Notes: a model not told the origin generated them from the letters alone. A stretch of 64,000 nucleotides of DNA from CBDCFV01 sp963664625 (GCA_963664625.1 OY761541.1:186001-250000); one strand, 5' to 3'; shown: positions 34,779-43,949, numbered from the stretch's first letter. Program-made: numbers and translations.

Positions 34779-35892
34779 TAGACAACCCCAACAAGTCCTG
34801 ATAGTAAGTTTCCACTTGGCTGGCTACCCGGCGCCAACGGTACTGCTCCACGACTTGCCGTCCCTTGGCGCCCAGTTTATGCCCCAACTCCGGGTTCCGG
34901 ATCAGTAACTCCAAAGAATTTGCCAAGGCGCCCGCGTCCTTGCGCGGGAACAGCAAGCCCTGTTTTCCGTGGTCTACCACGGCGGAGTATCCTTCAATTC
35001 CCGATGCTATGAGAGGCTTGCCCGCAGCCATAGCCTCCAGCAGGACGATGCCGAAGCTCTCCGCCCCGGTGGCAGGGGAGCAGAATATGTCGGCGGTGGC
35101 ATAGTAACGAGGCAAGTCCTCATACGATACTTTACCCAGAAACACGACGTCTTCCAAGCCGCGGGCGCCTAATATCTGGTGCGACTCCTTGTCCGGATTT
35201 CCCGGCCCGACCACCAGAAGTCTTATATCCGGCAGGTCCCATTTCAACCGGCTGTAAGCTTCCAGCAGGTACCGCAAGCCCTTGCGCTTTTCGAGCCGAC
35301 CAACAAAGAGAATGTTGGTCTTGCCGTCCTGGTACTGCGGGAATGGAACAGCGTTACCGGAAAAGTGGTCGACGTCAATTCCATTGGGAATTATCTTGTA
35401 GTCGCCGGGAAAGGCGCTGCTTATGTACCTCCGGGCCGCGGGAGACACGGCGATGGAGCCATCCAATCGTTGATGCCACCGCTTGATGATGGGATGACTC
35501 AGCCGGTACAGGTGAGTGTGTTTGTAGGAAGCGTGGAAGGTCCCCACATTGACTGACTTGGAGAACTCCAGAACGCACAGAGGTAATATGGGGGCCATAG
35601 GCTCATGGAGGTGGACGATGTCGAAGGACTCTTGCTGGAGAAGGTCCCGCACTTTGCCGTACAACCACCAGGACAGCGAGACACGAGCAATTGAGCCACC
35701 ACTGGGCAACGGCACTGACCTGCCAAGCGGAACGAACGATTCCTGGTTCTCAGCCTGCCTGGAAGGAGAGTGGGGGGCCAACACTTGGACTTGGTGGCCC
35801 AACAATCCCAATTCCCGCGCTAACTGAGCAACGTGAGCGGTCACCCCACCCGGCCAAGTGAAGTCGTATGGTGACACCATTGCGACTTTCAA
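34750..35892 (-). CDS. GT4-family glycosyltransferase, PimA-like
   Basis: 380 residues, GT-B fold. N-terminus VAMVSPYDFTWPGGVTAHVAQLARELGLLG resembles phosphatidylinositol mannosyltransferase. Acceptor-side HLHEPMAPILPL, donor-site NILFVGRLEKRKGLRYLLEA and the ESFGIVLLEAMAAGKP E-x7-E motif are present. Start TTG five bases after AGAGGA. The phosphatidylinositol-type synthase gene begins inside its 3' end. Probable reaction: transfer of mannose (or another hexose) from GDP-sugar to a phosphatidylinositol-type lipid on the inner membrane face. Confidence 0.88.
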   Translation of the reverse strand: MKVAMVSPYDFTWPGGVTAHVAQLARELGLLGHQVQVLAPHSPSRQAENQESFVPLGRSVPLPSGGSIARVSLSWWLYGKVRDLLQQESFDIVHLHEPMAPILPLCVLEFSKSVNVGTFHASYKHTHLYRLSHPIIKRWHQRLDGSIAVSPAARRYISSAFPGDYKIIPNGIDVDHFSGNAVPFPQYQDGKTNILFVGRLEKRKGLRYLLEAYSRLKWDLPDIRLLVVGPGNPDKESHQILGARGLEDVVFLGKVSYEDLPRYYATADIFCSPATGAESFGIVLLEAMAAGKPLIASGIEGYSAVVDHGKQGLLFPRKDAGALANSLELLIRNPELGHKLGAKGRQVVEQYRWRRVASQVETYYQDLLGLSNGRAGKRTA

Positions 35893-35936
35893 GCAGTTCC
35901 TCTAAACCCCAAACAGAGGATACCGGAACATTCAGG

Positions 35937-37049
35937 CTATTCGGATTCCGTGATGTCCGTTACCGCAATGTCAGGTGAGCCTGACTCCGCAATGAAGGCC
36001 TCCACCATTTCCCGCGCTACATCGTCCGTGTATTGTCTGGGAGGAGACTTCATGAAATAGGAGCTCGGAGCTTCCAAAGCGCCCCCGATTCCCCGGTCCA
36101 ATGCCAATTTGGCGCACCGGATGGCGTCGACCACAACCCCGGCAGAGTTGGGGCTGTCCCATACCTCCAGCTTGACCTCCATGTTTATCGGCGCCCCGCC
36201 GAATGAGCGGCCTTCCAGTCGTATGTGACACCATTTTCGGTCCTGGAGCCAGGGCACATGGTCACTGGGTCCCACGTGGATGTTGTCCGGTTCGATGTAG
36301 TCGTCCATCTGGGACGTGACCGCCCCGGTCTTGGAAATCCGCTTGGACACCGTCCGCTCCCGCTCCAACAGGTTCAGGAAGTCGGTGTTGCCGCCGAAGT
36401 TCAACTGGTAAGTATTGAGGATTTTCACGCCCCGGTCTTCGAACAACCGGGTAAGCACACGGTGAGTAATGGTAGCGCCTACTTGTGACTTAATGTCGTC
36501 GCCGACTATCGGCACCCCGCGCTCCTGGAAACGGTTGCTCCAGTATTCCTCTTTGGCGATGAACACCGGTATGCAGTTGATCATGGCGCACCGGGCTTCC
36601 AGGATTTGCTCCACATACCACTTGGTCGCCATTTCGCTGCCCACGGGGAGATAGTTGATGACCACGTCGACGTTGCGCTCTTTCAGAATTCCTGAAATAT
36701 CCGCGGTGGAGTGGGGAGATTTCTTGACCAAATGGGAAACGTACTTCCCGATGCCGTCGTGGGTCATCCCTCTCTCCACGGGAACACCCATGTGGGGGAC
36801 ATCCGCGAACTTCAGGGTGTTGTTGGGTTCGGTAAAAATGGCTTCTGATACGTCCTTGCCAACTTTGTTCTGGTCTACATCAAAAGCGGCGACCACCTCA
36901 ATGTCCTCAATACGGTAGTCGCCGATCCTGCTGTGCATCACTCCCGGAACGTCTGCGTCCTCGGGCAGTTCAACGTACTTATGGATACCCTGTACCAAAG
37001 AAGAGGCGCAGTTTCCCACGCCTATAATAGCGACGTTAATTTTTCCCAC
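35937..37049 (-). CDS. ino1: Inositol-3-phosphate synthase (myo-inositol-1-phosphate synthase)
   Basis: 370 residues, actinobacterial/archaeal-type MIPS. It converts glucose-6-phosphate to inositol-3-phosphate with NAD. NAD motif VAIIGVGNCASSLVQG, NYLPVGSE, GDDIKSQVGATITHR and LNFGGNTDFLNL are all recognisable. Start GTG seven bases after AAGGAG. It is the first gene of the inositol lipid run, with its own promoter. An inositol monophosphatase-family gene is at 54288. Confidence 0.96.
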   Translation of the reverse strand: MGKINVAIIGVGNCASSLVQGIHKYVELPEDADVPGVMHSRIGDYRIEDIEVVAAFDVDQNKVGKDVSEAIFTEPNNTLKFADVPHMGVPVERGMTHDGIGKYVSHLVKKSPHSTADISGILKERNVDVVINYLPVGSEMATKWYVEQILEARCAMINCIPVFIAKEEYWSNRFQERGVPIVGDDIKSQVGATITHRVLTRLFEDRGVKILNTYQLNFGGNTDFLNLLERERTVSKRISKTGAVTSQMDDYIEPDNIHVGPSDHVPWLQDRKWCHIRLEGRSFGGAPINMEVKLEVWDSPNSAGVVVDAIRCAKLALDRGIGGALEAPSSYFMKSPPRQYTDDVAREMVEAFIAESGSPDIAVTDITESE

Positions 37050-37104
37050 TATTGGGCTCCTTACTTGGCATCACACTCGCCAAGGAACGGGTCTAAGAGG
37101 CTGA

Positions 37105-37133
37105 ATTGTAGCAAGGCGGTATCGTAGCCACAA
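37105..37133 (-). promoter_or_regulatory. Promoter of the ino1 lipid operon
   Basis: Minus strand: -10 TACAAT with an upstream TGC (extended -10), 17-bp spacer, -35 TTGTGG. Confidence 0.6.
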
Positions 37134-37188
37134 GGGGCGGGCTGACGAAATTAGACCAAACATACTCTCTAAAACCCGGAATTTACGT

Positions 37189-37869
37189 TCAGGTACTGAA
37201 GAAACGGAATATAGCCGTGCGGTCGTCGTGCCGGAAACGTCTACCTAACAATTCGGGCACGCGGCCCTCTTCCAGCCGCTCTTCAACAAGGCCGTTTACC
37301 TTTTCCGCAGCTTCGTCCGGCGTCGCCGCGTTCCTCACGATGTCCGCAAGTTCATCGGTCATCATGTTGTCCGTAACCCCGTCGGTCGCCAAGACAAGTC
37401 GGGCACCGGGCTCCACGGCCAACTCGGTGCGGGACAAGCCGCCCAACTCCGCGTTGGCCCCGATGGCCTTCGAAACGCCAACGTGAAGGAATCCTCCCAC
37501 CCGGCCGGTGAGTTGGCGGATCGAGTCATCCTCCACTTGGAACACCGGACTATCCCCGGCGCCCAAGACATACAACCGGTCTCCCAAGCACAGCACCACA
37601 GAGACGGTGGTCAGTAGAAAACGCCCACCGCCTATCTGAAAGAATTCGTCGTTTACTTCCTCCAAGACCTTTATGACGTCCTCGGGCGAGTCTATCTCGG
37701 CAGTGGACAGGGCCTCCACCAAAGATTGGCTGGCTTCCTCGCCGCCGTGACCGGTCACTCCGTCCATAACGGCGTCCAAAAAGCCTTTCTCGCCGAGATC
37801 CCGGAGAAGAAAGCTATCTTCACCATGAGCGGAATTATCTTGTAGCGATGCTACGGCGCTGCCCATCAT
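37189..37869 (-). CDS. PP2C-type serine/threonine protein phosphatase
   Basis: 226 residues. PPM/PP2C motifs: an early acidic HGEDSFL, FLDAVMDGVTGHGG, LYVLGAGDSPVF, LVLATDGVTDN and RHDDRTAIF. The aspartates in these motifs bind two metals. It begins 54 bp after a kinase-like gene on the same strand, a common arrangement for opposing protein kinase and phosphatase. The catalytic core is compact with no membrane segment. Confidence 0.9.
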   Translation of the reverse strand: MMGSAVASLQDNSAHGEDSFLLRDLGEKGFLDAVMDGVTGHGGEEASQSLVEALSTAEIDSPEDVIKVLEEVNDEFFQIGGGRFLLTTVSVVLCLGDRLYVLGAGDSPVFQVEDDSIRQLTGRVGGFLHVGVSKAIGANAELGGLSRTELAVEPGARLVLATDGVTDNMMTDELADIVRNAATPDEAAEKVNGLVEERLEEGRVPELLGRRFRHDDRTAIFRFFST

Positions 37870-37923
37870 GTCCTTAGTCCCTCACCGTTGCAAAGTTTGG
37901 ATTGGAATGGATTCAAGCAAAGG

Positions 37924-38946
37924 TTAAGCTCCGAACGAACTCAGTTCAGCTTCGGCGTCGAACAGATACCTGGTCCAGTACTCCTCGCGAAGCCACTCCA
38001 GGACTTCCAGCCAAGCCTGCCGTGCTTGGTCTATCACGGCGAGTCGCTCGTTGCGAGCATTGGATGCCTGAAGACAGGAGTCCAAGTCGGCTCGGAAGCC
38101 CTGGATATCCGGGTAAGACCGGTCTCGGACCCTGGCAATGACGTTAAGGGCGGCAACCTTCAGGTCGCCGTCCGTATTCTCGAACCGTTGGGCCAACTCG
38201 CCCAACTCCTGCTCAAAGTTGACCACAGGTCGCTGCCCGTAGGGATCGCGGTAGCCGTCAGCCCCTGCGGGAGGCGTATCCGGGGTTACATAAAACTTCA
38301 ACACTTCCAGGAACGCATCGTGAATGTCCCGCTGGACTCTCGTGCGGGGATCAGGCTCGCCTCCGATAGCTGCCAAGTCCCCACAGTCGACGATCGTCAC
38401 TTGGCCCGACGCCGGTTGATAAAAGATGTTCTGGGGCCGCAGGTCCAGCAACACGTAACCTTGGCCGCAGAACACTTCTTCCAGGTCCAGCAACTGGTGA
38501 TGTACGGGGAACGGCGCTTGCTGCGCCGATCGAAGCAATGGGAAAAGAGCAAAAAGGTTCTGCCCCACGCCGGTGGGCACGCCCCTGATACGGGCCCTCA
38601 TGTCTCCGACCATCAGAGGGATGCCTTTGGCCCTTTCCTCCACCACCACCCGGTACTCTTGCCCCGTTGAGTCCCCGTAGAAGTCGTCGTGGACCTTACG
38701 CTCCGTATAACCCAACACTGGAACAACGTTGGGTATGGGATGCTCCATCCGCTGGAGGACTTCCAGTGTCCGGTCCGTGCGGGTCTCGGTGCTGCCATGC
38801 ATCCCGCGGCTTATCATTTGGGGAACCGGACGTTTCAGGACCACCAACTTGCCCGTTTCCTGGTCCACTGCCCCGCGCACTTCATAGTCGGCGCCGGAAC
38901 CCAGGATACCGGTAGTCTGAAATCGGCTTAATTCTACTTGTTCCAT
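37924..38946 (-). CDS. Atypical protein-kinase-like protein
   Basis: 340 residues. A kinase-like N-lobe (glycine loop GSGADYEV, LVVLKRP lysine) and a catalytic loop YVLLDLRPQNIFYQ, equivalent to HRDLKPENI but with L-L-D-L-R-P-Q-N. The DFG equivalent is IVDCGD. The rest is helical. The PP2C gene downstream supports a phospho-signalling pair. The unusual HRD and DFG triads make it either a divergent kinase or a pseudokinase. The substrate is unknown. No transmembrane helix or PASTA domain. Confidence 0.75.
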   Translation of the reverse strand: MEQVELSRFQTTGILGSGADYEVRGAVDQETGKLVVLKRPVPQMISRGMHGSTETRTDRTLEVLQRMEHPIPNVVPVLGYTERKVHDDFYGDSTGQEYRVVVEERAKGIPLMVGDMRARIRGVPTGVGQNLFALFPLLRSAQQAPFPVHHQLLDLEEVFCGQGYVLLDLRPQNIFYQPASGQVTIVDCGDLAAIGGEPDPRTRVQRDIHDAFLEVLKFYVTPDTPPAGADGYRDPYGQRPVVNFEQELGELAQRFENTDGDLKVAALNVIARVRDRSYPDIQGFRADLDSCLQASNARNERLAVIDQARQAWLEVLEWLREEYWTRYLFDAEAELSSFGA

Positions 38947-39115
38947 TGTACTGGTCGATGCCCGCCTGCTTGCGCCGGTAAGCCTTCAACACCCTGTCTT
39001 GACCACAGGAATATTCAAAGACGAACAGAAATAACGCCACAAACGATGGTATCGTCTCGCCATGGAAAATGCAATCAAGAGGTCATGCCCGGATGCCCGA
39101 CAAACTTGGCAAGAC

Positions 39116-39979
39116 TCAATCAGCCAATTTGTAGGCTTGAGTGGTCCATTCGCCTTGAGACCATTCCTGAGTAAGGGTTAGTCCCAACTCGTCAAGGGCA
39201 TCGTGGACTTCCTCACGTTGGTTGGACATGAAACCCGAGGCGATTAGATATCCGCCGGGCGCCAGGGTTTCAGCGATATGAGTAGCGCGCTCACGGATTG
39301 CCCTGGCCGAAATATTCGCCACGGCCAAGTCAAATTGACCCTGCCCCGCCAAGGGGTGTGGAAGGGAGCCTTGAGTCAACGCCACCAGCTTTTGGACCCT
39401 GGTACGGCGAAAGTTTTGCCTCGCCGCCCGTACCGCTTGAGGGTCTATGTCCAAGGCTACAACTCTCGATGCTCCCAACATGGCGGCGGTGATAGACAAA
39501 ATACCCGACCCGGTGCCCAAGTCCAGAACAACCATTCCTGGCTTGAGCAGGTCTTCCATCGCCTCCAAGCAGGTATAGGTAGTGGGGTGGTAGCCGGTGC
39601 CGAAGGCCATACCCGGATCAAGCTCGATTACCCTGTCGCCTTCCTCGGGAGAATACTCGATCCAAGACGGTTTGATAACCAACTGCCTTCCGACCCGGAG
39701 GAGGTTGAAATGAGACCGCCACTGACTTTGCCACTCCTCGTCCTCTTTCAAAGGCGTGATGGTGAGGTCATCCAAGGGCTCCAGGATACTGACCAACTTC
39801 AGCCCGACCTCAATGCGGGCTAACCGCTGCCGGGATGTCGATAGCAAGTAGGTCCGCAACATCACCCGGTCACGGCCTTCCCGTTCCATGGACAACCCTT
39901 TGCCGTATCGGGTGAACAAATAGGAAACGGGTTCCACGTACTCGTTAGGAACAAGTATGCTCAGTTCTTGCCAAGTCAT
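39116..39979 (-). CDS. prmA: Ribosomal protein L11 methyltransferase
   Basis: 287 residues. N-terminal substrate domain, then a SAM-binding Rossmann domain with GMAFGTGYHPTTYTCLEAME, VLDLGTGSGILSITAAMLG, ALDIDPQAVRAARQN and the catalytic-region AVANISARAI. It trimethylates L11. It follows dnaJ by 57 bp on the same strand, a typical dnaJ-prmA pairing. The following 169 bp to the kinase-like gene hold nothing I can assign. Confidence 0.95.
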   Translation of the reverse strand: MTWQELSILVPNEYVEPVSYLFTRYGKGLSMEREGRDRVMLRTYLLSTSRQRLARIEVGLKLVSILEPLDDLTITPLKEDEEWQSQWRSHFNLLRVGRQLVIKPSWIEYSPEEGDRVIELDPGMAFGTGYHPTTYTCLEAMEDLLKPGMVVLDLGTGSGILSITAAMLGASRVVALDIDPQAVRAARQNFRRTRVQKLVALTQGSLPHPLAGQGQFDLAVANISARAIRERATHIAETLAPGGYLIASGFMSNQREEVHDALDELGLTLTQEWSQGEWTTQAYKLAD

Positions 39980-40036
39980 TGGACCAGACCAAATGCGGAG
40001 GTGTCACCGTTCACGGTTCAGCGGCACAAGCAAGCC

Positions 40037-41200
40037 TTAACCCAAGGCCTCCTTGATGCGGCCGAATAGACCCTTGTCCTTGTCGTTATCCTCTTCACTA
40101 TCAGGGTCATCGGCGCCGTGGTCGGCGCCGTTGGCGGAACCGAACGAGCGGGACAGCTCCTCCAATAGCTTGCGTTGTTTGGAGTTAATAGAACGGGGCA
40201 CTTGCAAATCCACCACCACTCTCAGGTCTCCTCTCCGGTCGCTGCGAAGATGAGGCACTCCTTTTGAACGAATGCGGAACTCTGTTCCAGGTTGCGTGCC
40301 CTCGGGCACCTTCAGTGTCTGCAACTCGCCTTCCAGAGTCGGGACCTGCTTCTCCACCCCCAAGGTTGCCTCTGCCAAGTTCACCGGCAGGCGATAGACA
40401 AGGTCATTGCCGTCCCGAATGAAGTTTTCATGCTGGCGGACATTGACTTGGACGTACAGGTTTCCCGGGGGGCCGCCATCCCGTCCGGCATCGCCCTCTC
40501 CGGTGAGACGCACCTGCATTCCCGCTTCCACCCCCGCGGGAATAGTTACGGCGATTTTGCGCTTGCGTTTGTCAACTCCCGCAGCCCGGCACTGTTTGCA
40601 TGGGGTCTGGATCACGTTGCCGGCGCCGCGGCAATTGGGGCACAAAGTCACTTGCGAGAACTGGCCGAAGACGCTGCGTTGAGAACGCCGCACTTGACCA
40701 CTTCCCCGGCATGACTGGCAGGTGGTCACTTCGGTGCCTGGCTCGTTTCCTGCACCCGAGCAATGCTGGCACCTTTCCAAACGGGTGATCTCCACGTTGC
40801 GCTCGGCGCCAAAAACGGCTTCCTCAAAGGACAACACAACCCGTTGTTGGAGATCGTCGCCCCGCTGCGCCTGCTTGGCGCGTGCGCCTCCAATGTCATT
40901 GAAGAATGAGTCGAATATATCGCCAAATCCACCGAACACATCGAAGCCGTCAAATGGACGGTTGAAGCCCCCGTTGGCATTTACCCCGGCATGTCCATAG
41001 CGGTCATACTGGGCCCGCTTTTTGCTGTCGGACAGTACTTGGTACGCTTCATTGATCTCCTTGAACTTATCTTCAGCGCCTGGAGTCTTGTTGCGGTCCG
41101 GATGATACTCCATGGCTTTCTTGCGAAACGCCCTGCGTATATCCTCTTCGCTGTCGCTTCTGGTTACTCCCAGCGTCTCGTAGTAATCCTGAGGGGGCAT
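40037..41200 (-). CDS. dnaJ: Chaperone DnaJ
   Basis: 387 residues. J domain with HPD in MEYHPDRNK (residues ~30-38), a G/F-rich linker, four CxxCxGxG-type zinc knuckles (CQHCSGAG, CQSCRGSG, CPNCRGAG, CKQCRAAG) and the C-terminal substrate-binding domains. Hsp40 partner of the DnaK at 60536, but at a different locus. AGGTGA precedes the ATG. Its promoter (41260-41288) is overlapped by a palindrome. Confidence 0.98.
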   Translation of the reverse strand: MPPQDYYETLGVTRSDSEEDIRRAFRKKAMEYHPDRNKTPGAEDKFKEINEAYQVLSDSKKRAQYDRYGHAGVNANGGFNRPFDGFDVFGGFGDIFDSFFNDIGGARAKQAQRGDDLQQRVVLSFEEAVFGAERNVEITRLERCQHCSGAGNEPGTEVTTCQSCRGSGQVRRSQRSVFGQFSQVTLCPNCRGAGNVIQTPCKQCRAAGVDKRKRKIAVTIPAGVEAGMQVRLTGEGDAGRDGGPPGNLYVQVNVRQHENFIRDGNDLVYRLPVNLAEATLGVEKQVPTLEGELQTLKVPEGTQPGTEFRIRSKGVPHLRSDRRGDLRVVVDLQVPRSINSKQRKLLEELSRSFGSANGADHGADDPDSEEDNDKDKGLFGRIKEALG

Positions 41201-41259
41201 GCAATGTCACCTGCGGAAGTTGACTTTATTGAGCTATGTCTAATGCCATGATTATTAGA

Positions 41260-41288
41260 ATTATAGTCCAGCCGACATTGAGGCTCAA
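41260..41288 (-). promoter_or_regulatory. dnaJ promoter with palindrome ATTGAG-G-CTCAAT over the -35
   Basis: Minus strand: -35 TTGAGC, 17-bp spacer, -10 TATAAT. The palindrome at 41277-41289 covers the -35 and could be an operator. Confidence 0.7.
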
Positions 41289-41309
41289 TAGCCCAATGGA
41301 TAACGGAAA

Positions 41310-41344
41310 GGAGCTCAAGCGGCTGACGCCCGTGCTTGAGCTCC
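41310..41344. repeat. 11-bp inverted repeat between dnaJ and rny promoters
   Basis: GGAGCTCAAGC and GCTTGAGCTCC around a 13-nt centre. There is no T-tract on either strand and no gene ends here, so it is not an ordinary terminator. It carries CTCAAG...CTTGAG, the reverse order of the HspR HAIR halves. The 300-bp gap 41201-41501 also holds both divergent promoters. Confidence 0.6.
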
Positions 41345-41410
41345 TCTACCGATCTCAATACAAGGTAATATTTTCAAAATGAAAAACTGCGTTAGAGGTG
41401 TGGGGCTTCC

Positions 41411-41439
41411 TTGACACTGTTGAAGCTTATCGTTAGCAT
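41411..41439 (+). promoter_or_regulatory. Promoter of rny
   Basis: TTGACA, 17-bp spacer, TAGCAT, 62 bp before the GTG start. Confidence 0.7.
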
Positions 41440-41501
41440 GGTAAACGGGAGAGGTATAGAGGATACCCAGCCATATTAGGACGCAAGGGAGAGGTGATAA
41501 A

Positions 41502-43034
41502 GTGATTTCCACCATCATCATCATAGCCTTGTCTGTCTTGACGGTCGCTGGGATAGGGTCAACTGCGTGGTTGTTTCTAAGGTCCAGGTTTGACGGTACC
41601 AAGATAGAAGACGCCAGAGAGAGAGCCAGTCAAATCACCGCACAGGCGGAAGAGGAGCATCGAAAGATGCTTCTAGCCGCTCAAGAAGAGGTGCTCAAGC
41701 TCCGTACAGACGGAGAGAACGAGCTGAAAGAGCAACGCCAGGAGCTTACTAGGTTGGAACGCCGGTTCCTCCAGAGGGAGGAGCAACTGGAGAAGAAGAC
41801 CGAAGCTCTCGAAAAGCAAAAAGTGACCTTGGCCAGCAAGGAGGCCGAGGTACAAAAGGCGCTGGGGGAAGTTGAGGCCGTTAAAGCCCAACAACTGGAG
41901 GCGCTGGAAGGCGTTGCCCGCCTTAATGTAGCCGAGGCCAGGCAGATGGTGATCAAGCGGGGCGAGGAAGAGGCCCAACACGATCTGTCGCGCCGATTTT
42001 ACGAACTGGAAAAAGAGTTCAAATTGCGGGCGGATGAAAACGCCCGTCGCATTGTCACTCTGGCGATTAACCGTCTTGCCACCGATGTAGTTTCCGAAGC
42101 CACAACCTCCGTAGTATCCCTGCCCAACGATGAGATGAAAGGACGTCTCATCGGCCGTGAAGGACGGAATATACGAACCCTGGAATCGCTCACCGGTGTT
42201 GACGTCATTATCGACGATACTCCGGAAGTGGTAACCATTTCCTGCTTCGACCCGGTACGAAGAGAAATCGCCCGGGCAGCGCTGGAAAAGCTCATTTCGG
42301 ACGGGCGCATCCAACCGGCCCGGATCGAAGACGTTGTACAGCGGGCCCGAAAAGAGATCGAGGACACTATCTGGAAAGCCGGTGAACAAGCGACTTTCGA
42401 CGTTGGAGTCAGCGGCTTGGAGCCTGAACTGATCAGGTTGCTGGGCCAACTGAAATACCGATACAGCTACGGCGAAAACGTGCTGAAACATTCGGTTGAG
42501 GTTGGATTGTTGTCAGGTATGCTGGCCGCTGAGGCCGGGGCTAACGTCGAGGTAGCCAAGCTGGGAGGGTTGCTCCACGATATAGGAAAGGCCCTCACGC
42601 ACGAGGTATCCGGGCCGCACGCGGAGATCGGAGCGGAGCTGGCACAGAAACACAATGTCAACTACAGCTCTTACCGGGGAATTTTGGAGCACCACAGCGA
42701 CGAGCATGAGACCATTGAGTCTTACCTTGTGGCTACTGCCGACGCTATCAGCGCGGCCCGCCCCGGCGCGCGCAAGGAAAGCTTGGAGCACTACGTGAAG
42801 CGGCTCAAGGACCTGGAGTCTGCCGCTACAGGCTTCGATGGCGTCGAACGTGCATTCGCGATTCAAGCCGGGCGTGAAGTAAGGGTCATGGTACGGCCCG
42901 ACGACATGGACGACGTCGAGGCAGCATCTCTAGCCCGCAACATCGCCCGGAAAGTGGAAGAAGACCTCGTTTTTCCTGGGCAAATCAAAGTTACCGTCAT
43001 CCGCGAGACTCGCAATGTGGAGTACGCGAGGTAA
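41502..43034 (+). CDS. rny: Ribonuclease Y
   Basis: 510 residues. N-terminal membrane anchor, a long coiled coil (about residues 30-190), a KH domain (MKGRLIGREGRNIRTLE) and an HD phosphohydrolase domain (HSVEVGLLSGMLAAE, GGLLHDIGKAL). The endoribonuclease initiates mRNA decay at the membrane. GTG start after GAGAGGTGAT. Followed by a strong hairpin and a YmdB-type gene, the usual rny-ymdB order. Confidence 0.97.
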   Translation: MISTIIIIALSVLTVAGIGSTAWLFLRSRFDGTKIEDARERASQITAQAEEEHRKMLLAAQEEVLKLRTDGENELKEQRQELTRLERRFLQREEQLEKKTEALEKQKVTLASKEAEVQKALGEVEAVKAQQLEALEGVARLNVAEARQMVIKRGEEEAQHDLSRRFYELEKEFKLRADENARRIVTLAINRLATDVVSEATTSVVSLPNDEMKGRLIGREGRNIRTLESLTGVDVIIDDTPEVVTISCFDPVRREIARAALEKLISDGRIQPARIEDVVQRARKEIEDTIWKAGEQATFDVGVSGLEPELIRLLGQLKYRYSYGENVLKHSVEVGLLSGMLAAEAGANVEVAKLGGLLHDIGKALTHEVSGPHAEIGAELAQKHNVNYSSYRGILEHHSDEHETIESYLVATADAISAARPGARKESLEHYVKRLKDLESAATGFDGVERAFAIQAGREVRVMVRPDDMDDVEAASLARNIARKVEEDLVFPGQIKVTVIRETRNVEYAR

Positions 43035-43102
43035 CAGGAACGGACGCCGCCGCCCTGCGGCGTCAACCCACGAGAACTGAAACGGCAAAGATTATATTGG
43101 GA

Positions 43103-43137
43103 AGAGGGGGCCCATATCACAATATAGGGCCCCCTCT
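43103..43137. terminator. Strong hairpin between rny and ymdB
   Basis: AGAGGGGGCCC and GGGCCCCCTCT form an 11-bp stem, extended by ATAT/ATAT pairing inside. It is not followed by a T-tract, so it may attenuate or process the transcript rather than fully terminate it. Confidence 0.55.
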
Positions 43138-43177
43138 AGCTGTATAAGCGGTTGTGCCCACAGAAGGACATCAAGCT

Positions 43178-43948
43178 TTGCGCATCTTAATGATCGGAGA
43201 CATCATCGGCAAACCGGGCAGGCGGGCGGTAAAGAGCTTACTGCCGGCCTTGCGCCAGGAACACAGCATCGACATGGTGATAGCCAATGGCGAGAACTTG
43301 GCCGGCGGGTTCGGCATCACGCTGGACACAGCTTACGAATTGCTCGAATCGGGCGTGGACGTTATCACTTCGGGCAATCACGTGTGGGACAAAAAGGACA
43401 TGATTCCCCACCTTGACGAAGGATTGCCGATCCTGCGCCCAGCCAACTACCCCGATGCACCGGGACGGGGATGGCTGGTCCACGACAACGTGATGGTAAT
43501 CAACCTCATGGGACGTGTCTTCATGCCGGCTCTGGACTGCCCTTTCCGCACTGCCAATCAGATACTGAAAGAGTCGTCCAAAGAGGGAAGGGCCGGAGCC
43601 ATCGTCGTCGACTTTCACGCTGAAGCGACTTCGGAAAAACAAGCGTTGGGTTGGTACCTCGATGGCCGGGTGAGCGCTGTCGTGGGCACCCACACCCACG
43701 TAGGGACGGTGGACGCCCGCATTTTGCCTCGGGGGACCGCTTGCCTGTCAGACGTTGGAATGACCGGAGCCGTAGACTCGGTGATCGGCAGTGACCCCGA
43801 AGCCGTTTTGCAGCGGTTTCTCACCGGGCTTCCCCAGCGGTTAACCGTGGCCACTGGTCCGGTTATGATGAACTCCGTTCTTTTGGACGTGGATGTTCAA
43901 TCGGGGAAGGCCAGGTCTATCGAAAGATTGGACAGGATGGAAAACTAA
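43178..43948 (+). CDS. ymdB: YmdB/TIGR00282-family metallophosphoesterase
   Basis: 256 residues. The family N-terminus (M)RILMIGDIIGKPGRRA is reached exactly from the TTG at 43178, which has AAGGA nine bases upstream. The frame is open to a GTG at 43154. Metal-site motifs GDIIG, IANGENLAGG, SGNHVWDKK, VDFHAEATSEK and GTHTHV are intact. B. subtilis YmdB is a 2',3'-cyclic-nucleotide phosphodiesterase, cotranscribed with rny. Confidence 0.93.
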   Translation: MRILMIGDIIGKPGRRAVKSLLPALRQEHSIDMVIANGENLAGGFGITLDTAYELLESGVDVITSGNHVWDKKDMIPHLDEGLPILRPANYPDAPGRGWLVHDNVMVINLMGRVFMPALDCPFRTANQILKESSKEGRAGAIVVDFHAEATSEKQALGWYLDGRVSAVVGTHTHVGTVDARILPRGTACLSDVGMTGAVDSVIGSDPEAVLQRFLTGLPQRLTVATGPVMMNSVLLDVDVQSGKARSIERLDRMEN

Positions 43949-43949
43949 T

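Noticed and set aside
41310..41344. Interpretation of the inverted repeat as a standard HAIR operator or as a terminator
   Set aside because: Half-sites are in reverse order with 13-15 bases between them, and there is no T-run or gene end.
41281..41360. tRNA-like D-arm sequence (AGCCCAATGGATAACGG) near the inverted repeat
   Set aside because: No T arm (GGTTCGAATCC type) or acceptor stem can be made downstream.
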